A stretch of DNA of 19,946 nt from Gryganskiella cystojenkinii (taxonomy: Eukaryota > Mortierellomycota > Mortierellomycetes > Mortierellales > Mortierellaceae). Within the stretch, counting starts at the first letter, position 1; the number at the start of each line of letters is the position of its first letter. The stretch lies in the NCBI GenBank assembly GCA_015852425.1, contig JAAAIG010000271.1:20357-40302 (forward strand), given 5' to 3'. The position numbers were made by a program, and so were the translations under genes. The notes below the pieces were generated by a model. That model had not been told where the DNA came from. It saw only the letters and a program-made list of their open reading frames with translations, and ran no database searches. Positions 1-8,080 of the stretch are shown piece by piece.

Positions 1-38
1 GTGTCTATGTCTGTGTCTGCGTGCGAGCAGACCTGTTT

Positions 39-61
39 TCTCTCTCTCTCTCTCTCTCTCC
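39..61. repeat. (TC)n microsatellite
   Basis: About eleven uninterrupted TC dinucleotides, in the pyrimidine-rich region upstream of the first gene. Such tracts are common in the leaders and promoters of this window. Confidence 0.95.
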
Positions 62-341
62 GCTATGCCACAGAACTTTTGGTTCGTCGCTTGGACCAAT
101 TTCGTGACTGTCAGATCATGTGACTGTGAACCTTCTCCGCGAGTCTTTTTTCGCGAAACTGTTCCCTGGGAAAAAATGAAGTTTATTTCTGTGGCGTTTT
201 CTCTCCTTCTCTACTAATTTCGTTACCTCTCTTTGCTCACATTCCTACACCTCTTTTATTCCTCTTCTCTTTCTCTCTCATATTCATTTCATCCCTCAGC
301 CTTACCTTCCTCACCCCACCAACCTACAAAAACTATTTCTC

Positions 342-680
342 ATGAAGATTCTTATACTGAAGACCATACGAGATTTCGGATTCTCCAGTGGGAAGTATCA
401 AGGCTCCGTAAAGCTTCTTGTAGCTGCCGATGATGGGATTACCGAAGAAACCGGATATTTTGAGCACTCGTACTTGGCACTCCTCATCCCATATGGTCTA
501 TGGACGAAATACGTAGCCGACATGACATTTACTCAATTCAGATATACGATTGTAGTAAATTTTGGATTGGTAGGGAGCAAGGTCACGACGATAAAGAAAG
601 ACGGTCAACCTATCCCCCTTAACAGAGTAGTTATAACTTATGGTCAAGATAACATAGTGATACTAGATGACTATTCCTAG
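342..680 (+). CDS. Small protein of unknown function (112 aa)
   Basis: I do not recognise this protein. It is an uninterrupted frame of 112 codons from an ATG to TAG. It is preceded by a long C/T-rich stretch that ends in an A/C-rich leader, like the leaders of the GH16 genes farther along. An AATAAA lies only 3 bases after the stop. The product begins MKILILKTIRDFGF, and residues 18-110 alternate hydrophobic and polar residues (GSVKLLVAADDG, FRYTIVVNFGLVG, NRVVITYGQDN), which suggests a small beta-rich fold. There is no clear signal peptide, transmembrane segment or cysteine pattern. An upstream exon supplying a signal peptide cannot be excluded. It could also be the surviving 3' part of a larger gene, since the neighbouring region is full of broken genes. 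Confidence rests on ORF length, leader type and polyadenylation signal. Confidence 0.5.
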   Translation: MKILILKTIRDFGFSSGKYQGSVKLLVAADDGITEETGYFEHSYLALLIPYGLWTKYVADMTFTQFRYTIVVNFGLVGSKVTTIKKDGQPIPLNRVVITYGQDNIVILDDYS

Positions 681-682
681 GA

Positions 683-688
683 AATAAA
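683..688 (+). terminator. AATAAA polyadenylation signal
   Basis: Canonical hexamer 3 bases past the stop of the 112-codon gene. It is unusually close but in the right orientation. Confidence 0.45.
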
Positions 689-756
689 ACTTCATCTTGT
701 GAAGCTGTGACGACAAACGAGATGAGTAAAATCTGACAACGCATGACAGTTACGCC

Positions 757-900
757 CACCGACGGCATGGATTTCCCAATCTGCTATACGACTGCATGGA
801 ATTCCAAGCCTTCTACAACCATGTTCCCGTGTTCGCAATCATTGATGGTTCTGTGTACGCAACGACGAGATACTCATTTTTCTACATGTCCTCTCGCCCT
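757..900 (+). repeat. 144-bp direct repeat, copy A
   Basis: Aligns without any gap to 1005-1148, with about 125 of 144 bases identical by hand count; most differences are transitions. Both copies contain the words CATGGATTTCCCAA, ACATGGAATTCCAA (GCATGGAATTCCAA in this copy), GTTCCCGTGTTCGC and CATGTCCTCTCGCCCT. A partial open frame crosses each copy, but no convincing protein is seen. Confidence 0.9.
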
Positions 901-948
901 GCTCTAACAAACGAGTGCGGCTGCTGCTTCCAATCTTTCGCTGGATTG
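900..948 (+). repeat. Displaced copy of a piece of the Cys-rich gene
   Basis: This 49-base piece matches 1619-1667 at about 44 of 49 positions, all differences being transitions. The matching stretch encodes the ALTNECGCCF signature inside the Cys-rich pseudogene at 1352-1949. Here it sits directly after repeat copy A and without the rest of that gene, so it looks like a fragment left by duplication or rearrangement. Confidence 0.85.
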
Positions 949-1004
949 CAACTCTCGCCATTTTGGCTCATGAAGAATGGAGGTCAACTGTTGTGCTTTG
1001 TACT

Positions 1005-1148
1005 CACCGATTGCATGGATTTCCCAACCTGCTAAACGACTACATGGAATTCCAAATTTGCTATAACCACGTTCCCGTGTTCGCGATTATTGATAGTTCT
1101 GTGTGCGCAACGGCGAGATACCCATCTTTCTGCATGTCCTCTCGCCCT
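1005..1148 (+). repeat. 144-bp direct repeat, copy B
   Basis: Partner of 757-900, at a spacing of 248 bases start to start. After its end the two copies diverge: copy A runs into the displaced Cys-rich fragment, copy B into AT-rich unique sequence. Confidence 0.9.
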
Positions 1149-1618
1149 CATTTTTCGCCCTAATTTTTCTTTTTTATCAAATCCAAGATAAACAGTTATA
1201 GACCTTCTTCTTTTTGTTCATCAGTTCTCACTCTTCAACAACACGTTCCAATTATCAATGTAGGATTTTCGACCACGTTTACAGTATTTATTTCCTGTTA
1301 CCCTTCTACTGACACTAAACATGGTTTTAACTCTCTCCGTAACTATTTAAGATGTTGAGGTCCTACTTTCTTTTTGTCTGGGTTGCCGTAGCCAGTCCTG
1401 TCATCAGTTGTTGGTATACCGCTCAACTACACAGACAACAGCTTGTCTGGATTCGATGACCCTATCCATACCCAAGATGTTTGTGCAGTTATTGCCACTG
1501 TAACTGCTATATTTAATCAAATCCCTTGGTCGGACCTCGGCAAGATCGCATCCAGCGAACAAACCAAGTGCATTGCTCAGTTGACTTATCAAGGAAACTG
1601 TAACTCGAACAACGGAGC

Positions 1619-1667
1619 TGCCCTAACAAACGAGTGCGGCTGCTGCTTCCGATCTTCCGTTGGACTG
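1619..1667 (+). repeat. Source copy of the 49-base Cys-rich segment
   Basis: Encodes the NECGCCF signature in the frame of the Cys-rich pseudogene. It is matched by the displaced piece at 900-948. Confidence 0.85.
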
Positions 1668-1906
1668 AGCCCAAATGAAATCAAAGATCGAATGACATCA
1701 ATTGTCAGCGCGAATCCATGGACTAGGCAACAGGTTTTTGTTTCCTTACAAAATAATGGAAACGCAATTCTCGAAATGAATTGTCGGGGAGATAAAAAGG
1801 TGACATGCCTACCTTATTCGTCGGGCGGACCAAACGGATCTCCTCTTCAGACTTCTCAGAGTCTGAACAGATATGAAAGACAGAGGCCAGAGAGGCCAGT
1901 TCCATG

Positions 1907-1945
1907 CGAGATACGTCCTCCATACTGCAATCGCGTGCCTCTCGA
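1907..1945 (+). repeat. 39-bp direct repeat, first copy
   Basis: Begins CGAGATACGTCCTCCATACT and matches 1978-2016 at 36 of 39 positions; start-to-start spacing is 71 bases. It overlaps the 3' end of the Cys-rich pseudogene frame. Confidence 0.9.
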
Positions 1946-1977
1946 TTAGTGTCGTGATCCCCTTTCTGACACCTTTC

Positions 1978-2016
1978 CGAGATACGTCCTCCATACTGCA
2001 CTCGTGCGCCTCTCGA
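1978..2016 (+). repeat. 39-bp direct repeat, second copy
   Basis: Partner of 1907-1945, lying just past the pseudogene stop. A weak resemblance to the GAGATAC..CATGTCCTCTCGCC end of the 144-bp repeats may mean all four belong to one degenerate repeat family. That link is only suggestive. Confidence 0.85.
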
Positions 2017-2251
2017 CATGAGTTGAACAATCTGTCTTTTCGTAGCTAAAAAATGTTTAAATAAAAGACAATTTTGGTGGCGTGTTAATTTTAGTGGCAA
2101 CTTTTTGTTACTTTTGGGAGTTGGTGGCGGCGAAGAAGAAAAATTTTTAATAGATTTAAAACCGGATGCAGCCCCTTCCTATTTTCAGTATTTATCCTCA
2201 CACTCTCAACTCGAAAAACCCACCCCCGCTAAACAATTTTGTTCTGTCAAC

Positions 2252-2680
2252 ATGCGTTTCTCCACCTTCGCCATTGTTAGCGCTATTTTTATTCCCGCGC
2301 TTGCTGTTGCTGCACGAACCTCAAGACCGTTGACATGATAATGATCGAGCTCCCGACCGGCCACAGCCAGAAAAAGCACCAGGTTCGAGTCTGACAGGCT
2401 TAGCGATACCGTTAGATGGACCAAGAAAGGAGCACTTTCTCATACTGTTGATGCAGGAGCGACCTGTTTCGACCTTTTCTAACACCACCTTCACGAGTAG
2501 ATCAGTATATCCTGCTGGAACAGTACCGCCTCTTGGTGGAACCTTTACACACACGTTTGACAAGGCCGGCGAATTCAAGTACTTCTGTTTGCCCCATTGT
2601 GTAGGAGCGAAATGAGAGTAATAGTCCGTGTCGGGTTGAATCCTACAACCACTCCTGCAACAAATGTGATCGGTTTGTGA
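2252..2680 (+). pseudogene. Broken plastocyanin-like cupredoxin gene
   Basis: Remains of a secreted blue-copper-type (plastocyanin/azurin fold) protein. A signal peptide, MRFSTFAIVSAIFIPALAVA, starts at 2252 and is followed by three consecutive in-frame stops at 2336-2344. From 2384 the same frame gives FESDRLSDTVRWTKKGA and then LSHTV, whose His (2441-2443) sits where the first copper ligand is expected; a stop follows at 2480. The next frame (from 2481) gives FTHTFDKAGEFKYFCLPHC, the family's C-terminal copper loop with Cys at 2586-2588 and His at 2595-2597, then TGA at 2613. A third shift gives the Met at 2612-2614 and MRVIVRVGLNPTTTPATNV to TGA at 2678. The order His, Cys, His, Met is that of the family. 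At least two frameshifts plus several stops make it non-functional as it stands. No splice sites explain the breaks. Confidence 0.85.
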
Positions 2681-4059
2681 TCCATAACGTTCTCAACGTT
2701 TCTTTTCTCTTTAGTATCACGACTTTGGTATCACTTTAGTTTCATGAAAAACACGTGATACTTTTCAGTAGAGACCAGAGCCTTCCGTTTTTGGAAGGTG
2801 GCGGCCCTTAAGCGCATGATGTTGGGATGGGTCGAGGGAGAGAGATGTTGTTCGTAAGAACAAATCTGTAGAACAATGGGCTTAATCTCAGCAGCTCGTA
2901 TCAACAAGGATACTCGTCTGCTTACAATACCGCGTTCAATTAAAGTTGTCTGCAATGGACTCTCTCTTCCAAGATTTGAAGTTAATACGGTGGGAGCCTC
3001 ATAAAACCTTTCCGCTCAACAAGACCACCCTATTTGCACGATTCAGTCTCTGAAGATACATTCACGTTGGTCGAAGAGCGTGTGAAGAAGAGAAAAAACC
3101 ACTTAGCATCATGATATGCAGGAACGAGCAAAAGAAAGAAAATCAAAAATGTCGTACATGGGGAGTTGACTTATCGCAATGTTTGTATCACAATCAAAAC
3201 AGTACTGCACTCAGTGCTTACTCCATCCACTTCCTTAGCTCTTGTAAAAATCGTATTCCCTCTCTCTTTCTCAAGTTTCTTTTTATCGCTCCCTCTCATC
3301 CCTCTCATCCCTCTCATCCCTCTCACCCTTATCATCATCGTTTCATAACCGAGTCATATCGCCAACCTTGCCGCTGAGGACATAATGTTTTCGCTTGGTA
3401 TTTAACGGTCATAGTCTTGTTTCAAAACGGCCTGCTTCATTACTGCTTAGCTAAATGGTTGACAATAGTCGCATTGGTACAGGTATGTGCACCTCAGATG
3501 TTCTAATTTCGTCTCGTCTTATGAGCTAAGCTTTGTTTGCGTGGGTAAAGTACTGTCAATGATTGGCAGTGAACGTGCTGGTGAATGTTTGGGCACGCGA
3601 AAACACAGTGCACAATGAGATCCATATGTAGGAGAAAACGGCTGACAACAAGCAAAAATTATGCACGCACTTTACGGTATATATGCTCGTTGTTCTGTCA
3701 TAGCCATTCTGACGTCCTTGTTTGCACAATGCTCTCATTCGGGAGCTCGAAGCCCAGTACTTCTGTTCTCACACACTGCGAGCGCGCTCCGTGGAAGAGG
3801 CTGCACTATACACACCGTTGGGTTTCACGATTGTATGAAATGAGAGTGCTTATGCAACTGAGGGATTTACTCGACCACATCTTTTCCTGGATGCAGCATG
3901 AAACGTTAGCATTGACGCGCGCTTCCATCGAGCTGTGAAAGGAGAGAATGATCTTTGGCGTTTTACAGTTTTCTTGACATCGAAAGCAGCATGAATCGTA
4001 AGCTGCCACTATGTGTGTTCCCACCCCTATTGCTGACCAAAACCGACGCCATTGCCACT
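2681..4059. other. Gene-poor stretch
   Basis: I see no supportable gene here. The open frames are short, most lack a good ATG, and they show no domain-like pattern. The stretch contains a CACGTG hexamer near 2753, a 9-bp tandem repeat at 3291-3326, and pyrimidine-rich tracts. It forms the far-upstream region of the secreted-protein gene at 4229. Confidence 0.6.
3291..3326 (+). repeat. Tandem 9-bp repeat, four units
   Basis: Four head-to-tail units of CCCTCTCAT, the last ending in C in place of T. Pyrimidine-rich on this strand, in a region without genes. Confidence 0.95.
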
Positions 4060-4067
4060 TATAAAAG
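4060..4067 (+). promoter_or_regulatory. TATA box of the secreted-protein gene
   Basis: TATAAAAG, 162 bases before the start codon of the gene at 4229. It is followed some 30 bases later by a pyrimidine-rich ATCTTTCACCTTCAACTC stretch, a likely transcription start. This is the clearest core promoter in the window. Confidence 0.65.
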
Positions 4068-4228
4068 CCAGTGAAAAGGTACGTTTGAGAAGTCATCTTT
4101 CACCTTCAACTCGAGTTTCCACGTCTCTGCACAAATTGCTCTTCCAAGTTCTACACCACTTTTATGGAAGCTGTATCGGTTTCACTTCTCTGACTTTGCT
4201 TATTTGACGAACTCTTAGATTTTCCAGG

Positions 4229-5014
4229 ATGATTAATTTCCACTGCCTTGCCCTGCTTGGATGTCTCGCAGCGGTTGTGTACACAGCTCCATGCTTATCG
4301 GCAACGGCCGCAGATCAAGTTGCCTTCACCACCACCCCTAATCAAGTTGGCCTCCCACGTGTTGGCGGCAAAGTCCGCAGTTCGCAAGAGCTCAATGATC
4401 TAATGCAGCAAGTGATTGACCGTGAGATGGCCATATCCTACGATCAACCAAGATACCTCGAAGAATTGAAAAAGCAGGCATGCGCAGGTATGCCTGTGTG
4501 TGGAGTCGATGTGCTCACTCTGCCACGTGTCGAGGTGATTCCTGCAAAAAGGCTCAGTAAGGACATACTGTGCACCACACCAACTTGCATGATTGGGCTC
4601 GATGAGACGACAACAGTCTCCACGACTCACAGCCACGAGGTCGGAATTAGTGCCGAAGTGAACGCTTCACCCTTTGGCATGGGCGTGACATTTACAACAT
4701 CCTACAGCTATGGATTCAGCTCGACCAATGAGGCATCTACGACTCTCAAGTATGATTTCTACCTGGACAAGGGCGATTTCGGTTACATTGGCATGGCGAG
4801 TGTCCAAATCTCAGCCAGGCTCCGGATCCGAGGATGCAGATGCACTCACACCTGCGCCATCCTATACCCTATTGATCCCGCTGACCCTAGCGCCCCTGCC
4901 ACTTGTAGTTCACAGTCACGGCCTACACGACCAATTGACGAGACCGGACACCACGAAGCAGTGATCATGGAGGGAGACGTCACTCGTAGCATCGTGGCTT
5001 TCGTGTATATCTAA
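4229..5014 (+). CDS. Secreted 261-aa protein, possible aerolysin/ETX-MTX2-like fold
   Basis: A single-exon gene with a TATA box upstream and AATAAA 46 bases downstream. Residues 1-20 form a signal peptide (hydrophobic LALLGCLAAVVYTA, cleavage near A20), so the product should be exported. Residues 50-85 look helical and charged. Cysteines at 85, 91, 115, 120, 203, 205, 209 and 226 suggest disulphides. Residues about 125-200 are rich in alternating Ser/Thr and hydrophobic residues (for example TTTVSTTHSHEVGI and VTFTTSYSYGFSS) and end in a KGDFGYIG turn followed by another beta strand. That texture resembles the amphipathic central sheet of aerolysin-like/ETX-MTX2 beta-pore-forming proteins. 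The family call rests on texture, not on a diagnostic motif, and remains tentative. The C-terminal 50 residues contain a Pro-rich insert (DPADPSAPAT) and a final strand (TRSIVAFVYI). The gene is confident; the function is not. Confidence 0.8.
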   Translation: MINFHCLALLGCLAAVVYTAPCLSATAADQVAFTTTPNQVGLPRVGGKVRSSQELNDLMQQVIDREMAISYDQPRYLEELKKQACAGMPVCGVDVLTLPRVEVIPAKRLSKDILCTTPTCMIGLDETTTVSTTHSHEVGISAEVNASPFGMGVTFTTSYSYGFSSTNEASTTLKYDFYLDKGDFGYIGMASVQISARLRIRGCRCTHTCAILYPIDPADPSAPATCSSQSRPTRPIDETGHHEAVIMEGDVTRSIVAFVYI

Positions 5015-5059
5015 ACCCATTTCGACAAGAGTATGTGTTCTTGTTTCCAGGCATTGCAA

Positions 5060-5065
5060 AATAAA
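5060..5065 (+). terminator. AATAAA polyadenylation signal
   Basis: Canonical hexamer 45 bases after the stop of the gene at 4229. Confidence 0.65.
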
Positions 5066-5843
5066 AGCATTGGGATATGGCTTACCCCTTACGTGATTCG
5101 CCTCCCCGTTTAAAAGCTTTCGAACCAAGCAACCCAACTCAGTCAATCGTAGCTCTACAGCTTCCTTTTTTTTTTTTTTTTGGCACAGAGTCCAGGGAAG
5201 TCAAATCCTTTCCAATCTTATAACTTTCGATCCAAACACGGGCATAAACCATATTGTCTCATGGTGTACATCACGCATGACGGGAGACGCAGTATGATCA
5301 TGACGACAATCACTGCCGAGTGCACCCGAGAGCCTCTGCCGTCGGAGGGTCTGGGTCATAATATGGCCTTAGTGGCAGAGATGGTCGTAAAACCGAAAAA
5401 GGAAGGTGGTGGTTGCTTTACATGGACCACAGACGAGGGGGTTGGTAGAGCCTATTCTAAGAACAATCATCAATAAATCACGTTCCACGCGTATTCCTTT
5501 ATCTCTCACCATGTGATCTGTTTGCTGCGAGGACAAATATGTGCATCTTGACACCAGAAGCAGTCACCGAGACATCCCCGTACGCTCCTCAGACATGGGT
5601 GTGATTTTTTTTTCTGAGTGGAACACCTCCAGTGTATCACCCCTATGACCTTTATGCGGGGAAGGATCCAGGTATCCCGGCTCATATTGGAAAACTTCGA
5701 AAGTCCTATTTCCCTTTTGCATTCGCATTCGCACTCGCCCATACCATATCTTTGCAAACAAAAAACACACTTCTCCTCTCATCACAATTCTCGATTTTTT
5801 TGCCCACGACTCAAACTCAAAAACATCAACAAACGAGCATTAA
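5066..5843. other. Intergenic region and promoter of the first GH16 gene
   Basis: Holds a 16-base T run near 5166-5181 and a frame open to a TAA at 5474-5476. From an ATG at 5261 that frame gives 71 residues (MVYITHDGRRSMIM...); it has no recognisable domain and its stop merges into an AATAAA, so I leave it uncalled. From about 5700 the sequence turns C/T- and then A/C-rich (ACTCAAAAACATCAACAAAC), the usual leader of a well-expressed fungal gene. No good TATA box is seen. Confidence 0.5.
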
Positions 5844-6985
5844 ATGAAGGCACTCTCACTCTCGACAACGCTGAGTGTCCTTGCAGCATCATCCTTTGTC
5901 CTGCAGATGCTGCCAACCACAGAGGCAAGACTAGGGTTCCATGAGTCCTTGGATAACCACAACAACTTCATTGTCGCAAACGGCTGGGGACCGGAGCGTT
6001 GGGGTGAGAAAGAAGATTGGATATAGTACAATCAGTGATCGTTGACAATTATTCTTTTGCTAATACGTAATTACGGGAACTTTTCGATATTTGATTTCAT
6101 CCCGCAGGTTGTGCTTTCACACGTACACAAGTACACGAAACTGGTTCTGGTACGATCATCACCATCGGCAAGGACTCTGCACTCAAACCCTTTTCCTGTG
6201 GAGAACTGATTTACCGTGAATCAGGACTCGGCTATGGTTTTTACTCTATCGACATGATTGCCTCCAACGTCGTTGGCCAGGTCACCTCTTTCTTCCTGAT
6301 CGCGAACGAGGACACCGAGATTGATATTGAACTCACAGGCTTGAATAACAAAGTCGGGTGGATGAACATCTGGCACAATCACAAACAGAACCCAGTCGCA
6401 ATCGATCTACCTTTTGATGCCTCGCAGGGCTGGCACACTTATGCATTCGAATGGCGACAGGACTATATTGCTTGGTCGATTGACGGAAACGTCATCTTGA
6501 ACCGGTCGGATATTGCTACGACGCCGCCCAACCTGGCCAATTATAAACTCGCGATCAACTCTTGGACCCAGGTGCAACCCGAACTCAACATTGAATGGGC
6601 AGGCAAGTTTGTCTATCCGACCGACGGCAAGATTCCTCAAGCCCGGTTCAGGAATATGAAGTTCCGCCCCGCAACCGCAACCCGATCCTCATTAGAGAAC
6701 GGGCAAAGGGCAGCGCTCGGGGATGTTGCTGGAAAGAAAGGGAGACTGAGCAAGGAAAATAGAACCAAGGTTTTTGAAGACGATGGAGAGGAGGTCGATG
6801 ACGGATCTGAGGGTGGTCCTGGACAGAAACAAGTCAAGGCACCGGAACCAGCGATGCCTGCAAAGGAACCAGAGATGCCGGCAAAGAAGCAGAGAAACGC
6901 AGCGACCAATGTCGTCGTCGAGGGCAAGAACGGTGCATTGTTCGGTCTCGTCTTTGCCGTTGCTGCTGCTGTTGCGTTGCTGTAA
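5844..6985 (+). CDS. GH16 glycoside hydrolase, probably GPI-anchored (copy 1)
   Basis: Exons 5844-6003 and 6108-6985 give 345 residues. The 104-bp intron is phase 1, starts GTGAGA, has a TGCTAATAC-like branch site near 6055 and ends CCCGCAG. Residues 1-28 are a signal peptide (start chosen for it). The GH16 domain runs to about residue 240 and carries the family motif E124-I-D126-I-E128, where the first Glu is the nucleophile and the last the acid/base. WHTYAFEW and AINSWTQVQ are typical of the jelly-roll core. A Lys/Glu/Pro-rich linker follows, with FEDDGEEVDDGS and a repeated EP-x-MPAK. The last 17 residues are strongly hydrophobic (LFGLVFAVAAAVALL), as in GPI-anchor signals. The family acts on beta-glucans or transfers glucan to chitin in the wall (Crh type); the exact substrate cannot be read from the sequence. 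First of three co-oriented paralogs. Confidence 0.92.
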
Positions 6986-7370
6986 TGTTGTATTGTTGTA
7001 AAGGCGAAAGAAGAAGAAAACTAGGAAGAGTCCATTGATTCTTAAAGTTTATTTAAAAATCTGTCGTTATAATACTTTAGTTCATTGTTTTTCTTACCCA
7101 TAACCCATCCTAATAGTGACCCATATCTGTCTTCATAATACAAAGAAATCTCTTTTCTCCACTCCTCATTACAAAGATACAACGAACGGCCGTGCGCACT
7201 CACCCACCTCTTCTCTACACAAAGATTGGTTTGATGTAGCAAATTGGGCATTAACCTTACTCAGAGTTCTCAACGGCTTTCGAGATTAGGGTCGGACGAT
7301 AATTGGTGTTTCTCTCAGAAATGAATTTTTCTTAGCTGTGCATCTGCAAGGTGATTCGTTAGCCATGTAT

Positions 7371-7389
7371 CACTTTTTTTTTTAGTGGC
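7371..7389 (+). repeat. CACT-T(n)-AGTGGC hairpin motif, left copy
   Basis: CACT and AGTG arms surround a T run, followed by GGC. The same motif occurs in reverse orientation at 11488-11505 (GCCACT, nine A, GTG). Because the arms are palindromic, orientation is set by the flanking GGC/GCC. Confidence 0.6.
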
Positions 7390-7410
7390 GGCGAGGTTTA
7401 CCCAGAGTGT

Positions 7411-7722
7411 TCAAAAGTTTGCCCCTGATTCACTAGGCCCGCTTGTAAACGCGGAGGCCATGAAAAAATTGATAGCTGTTACTTTTTCGTCGGTTGTTTT
7501 TTTGAGTCGAGTACCTGAGCGGCCATTTAAATCTGTCTGTACTTGAAAGGCTTTTAAACCCATAGCCCCAAGAACCCAAGAGCCGAAGAATGCCAAGGTC
7601 CCAGGATTGATCTGGCCAAGGGTATTACCCGAAGATTCACTCAAGTTTCCAGGAACAAACATTTGGGTCGAGATGAAAAAGGATGGATCGTTTTGAGTTT
7701 CTATATCATAATGCTCCGACAA
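7411..7722 (-). other. Protein-like open frame, possible gene remnant
   Basis: On the minus strand the frame stays open for more than 100 codons with gene-like composition: polar segments (HYDIETQNDPS, NLSESSGNTLGQINPG), one hydrophobic stretch (LAFFGSWVLGAMGL) and a polar end. There is no upstream ATG in a good leader, only a TTG near 7722. It is not the shadow of another gene, since it lies between GH16 copies 1 and 2. It may be an exon or a fragment of a lost gene; I do not recognise it. Confidence 0.25.
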
Positions 7723-8080
7723 GTCAAAGAACGTACGAAAGGCAGAAAACGAGCGTTTATTACTTTTTTTTTATTTTATTTTTTTTGACTTGGGTCCCAT
7801 GAACCCGAGGCTGGGAGGGCTATTCTGTTGTCCAACTCACCTTCTGCGCAAGAGCCTGTTGATCCACAAACAAAAATCAAATAAAAAGACAGAGAGCCCG
7901 AACGACCCCCAACCTTTTTCTTTGAACTTCACTTCCCCTTACTCTTTGCCAACAACTCCTCAACCTCCCCTCCCCTCCTATCGTCGCCCTTACGCTTTTC
8001 CTACCACCGCCACCCTATTCCTCTTACGCTTACGCCTATACCCGATCCTTACTCTCTTTCTACTGTATCGAACCAAAACA

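Larger units (their letters stand above)
1352..1949 (+). pseudogene. Frameshifted gene for a secreted Cys-rich protein
   Basis: An ATG at 1352 opens a typical signal peptide (MLRSYFLFVWVAVASPVIS). The frame is then lost near base 1404. A different frame stays open from 1392 to the TAG at 1947-1949 and carries a plausible mature protein: VVGIPLNYTDNSLSGF, then a Cys-bearing helical part (DVCAVIATVTAIF), KCIAQLTYQGNC, and the tight motif NECGCCF, ending in MNCRGDKKVTCLPY. The shift needs one base, and no GT..AG intron of realistic size restores the frame. The last 30 or so codons run into local repeat sequence and probably are not original. I do not recognise the family; it was probably a small secreted, disulphide-bonded protein. 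A sequencing or assembly error at the junction is the alternative to true decay. Confidence 0.6.
6986..8080. other. Intergenic region between GH16 copies 1 and 2
   Basis: Contains the hairpin motif at 7371-7389, a protein-like open frame on the minus strand at 7411-7722 (described separately), T-rich DNA at 7760-7790, and from 7890 a strongly C/T-rich leader running to the start of copy 2. An ATAAAAAG word near 7879 is a possible TATA element. No complete gene is supported. Confidence 0.5.

Noticed and set aside
2378..2400. GGTTCGAGTCT resembling a tRNA B box
   Set aside because: No A box, acceptor stem or anticodon arm could be built around it. It encodes the FESD part of the cupredoxin remnant.
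3111..3938. Open frames of 60-117 codons in the gene-poor stretch
   Set aside because: No leader, domain or signal peptide; one reads through the 9-bp tandem repeat, and the longest starts at TTG.
5180..5476. 98-codon frame downstream of the secreted-protein gene
   Set aside because: Its upstream part starts at TTG after a T run, no domain is visible, and the stop merges with an AATAAA. It is possible debris only.
7799..8080. In-frame upstream ATG extending GH16 copy 2 by 94 residues
   Set aside because: The extension is leader-like Pro/Leu/Arg-rich sequence and would bury the signal peptide. The start at 8081 matches the paralogs.
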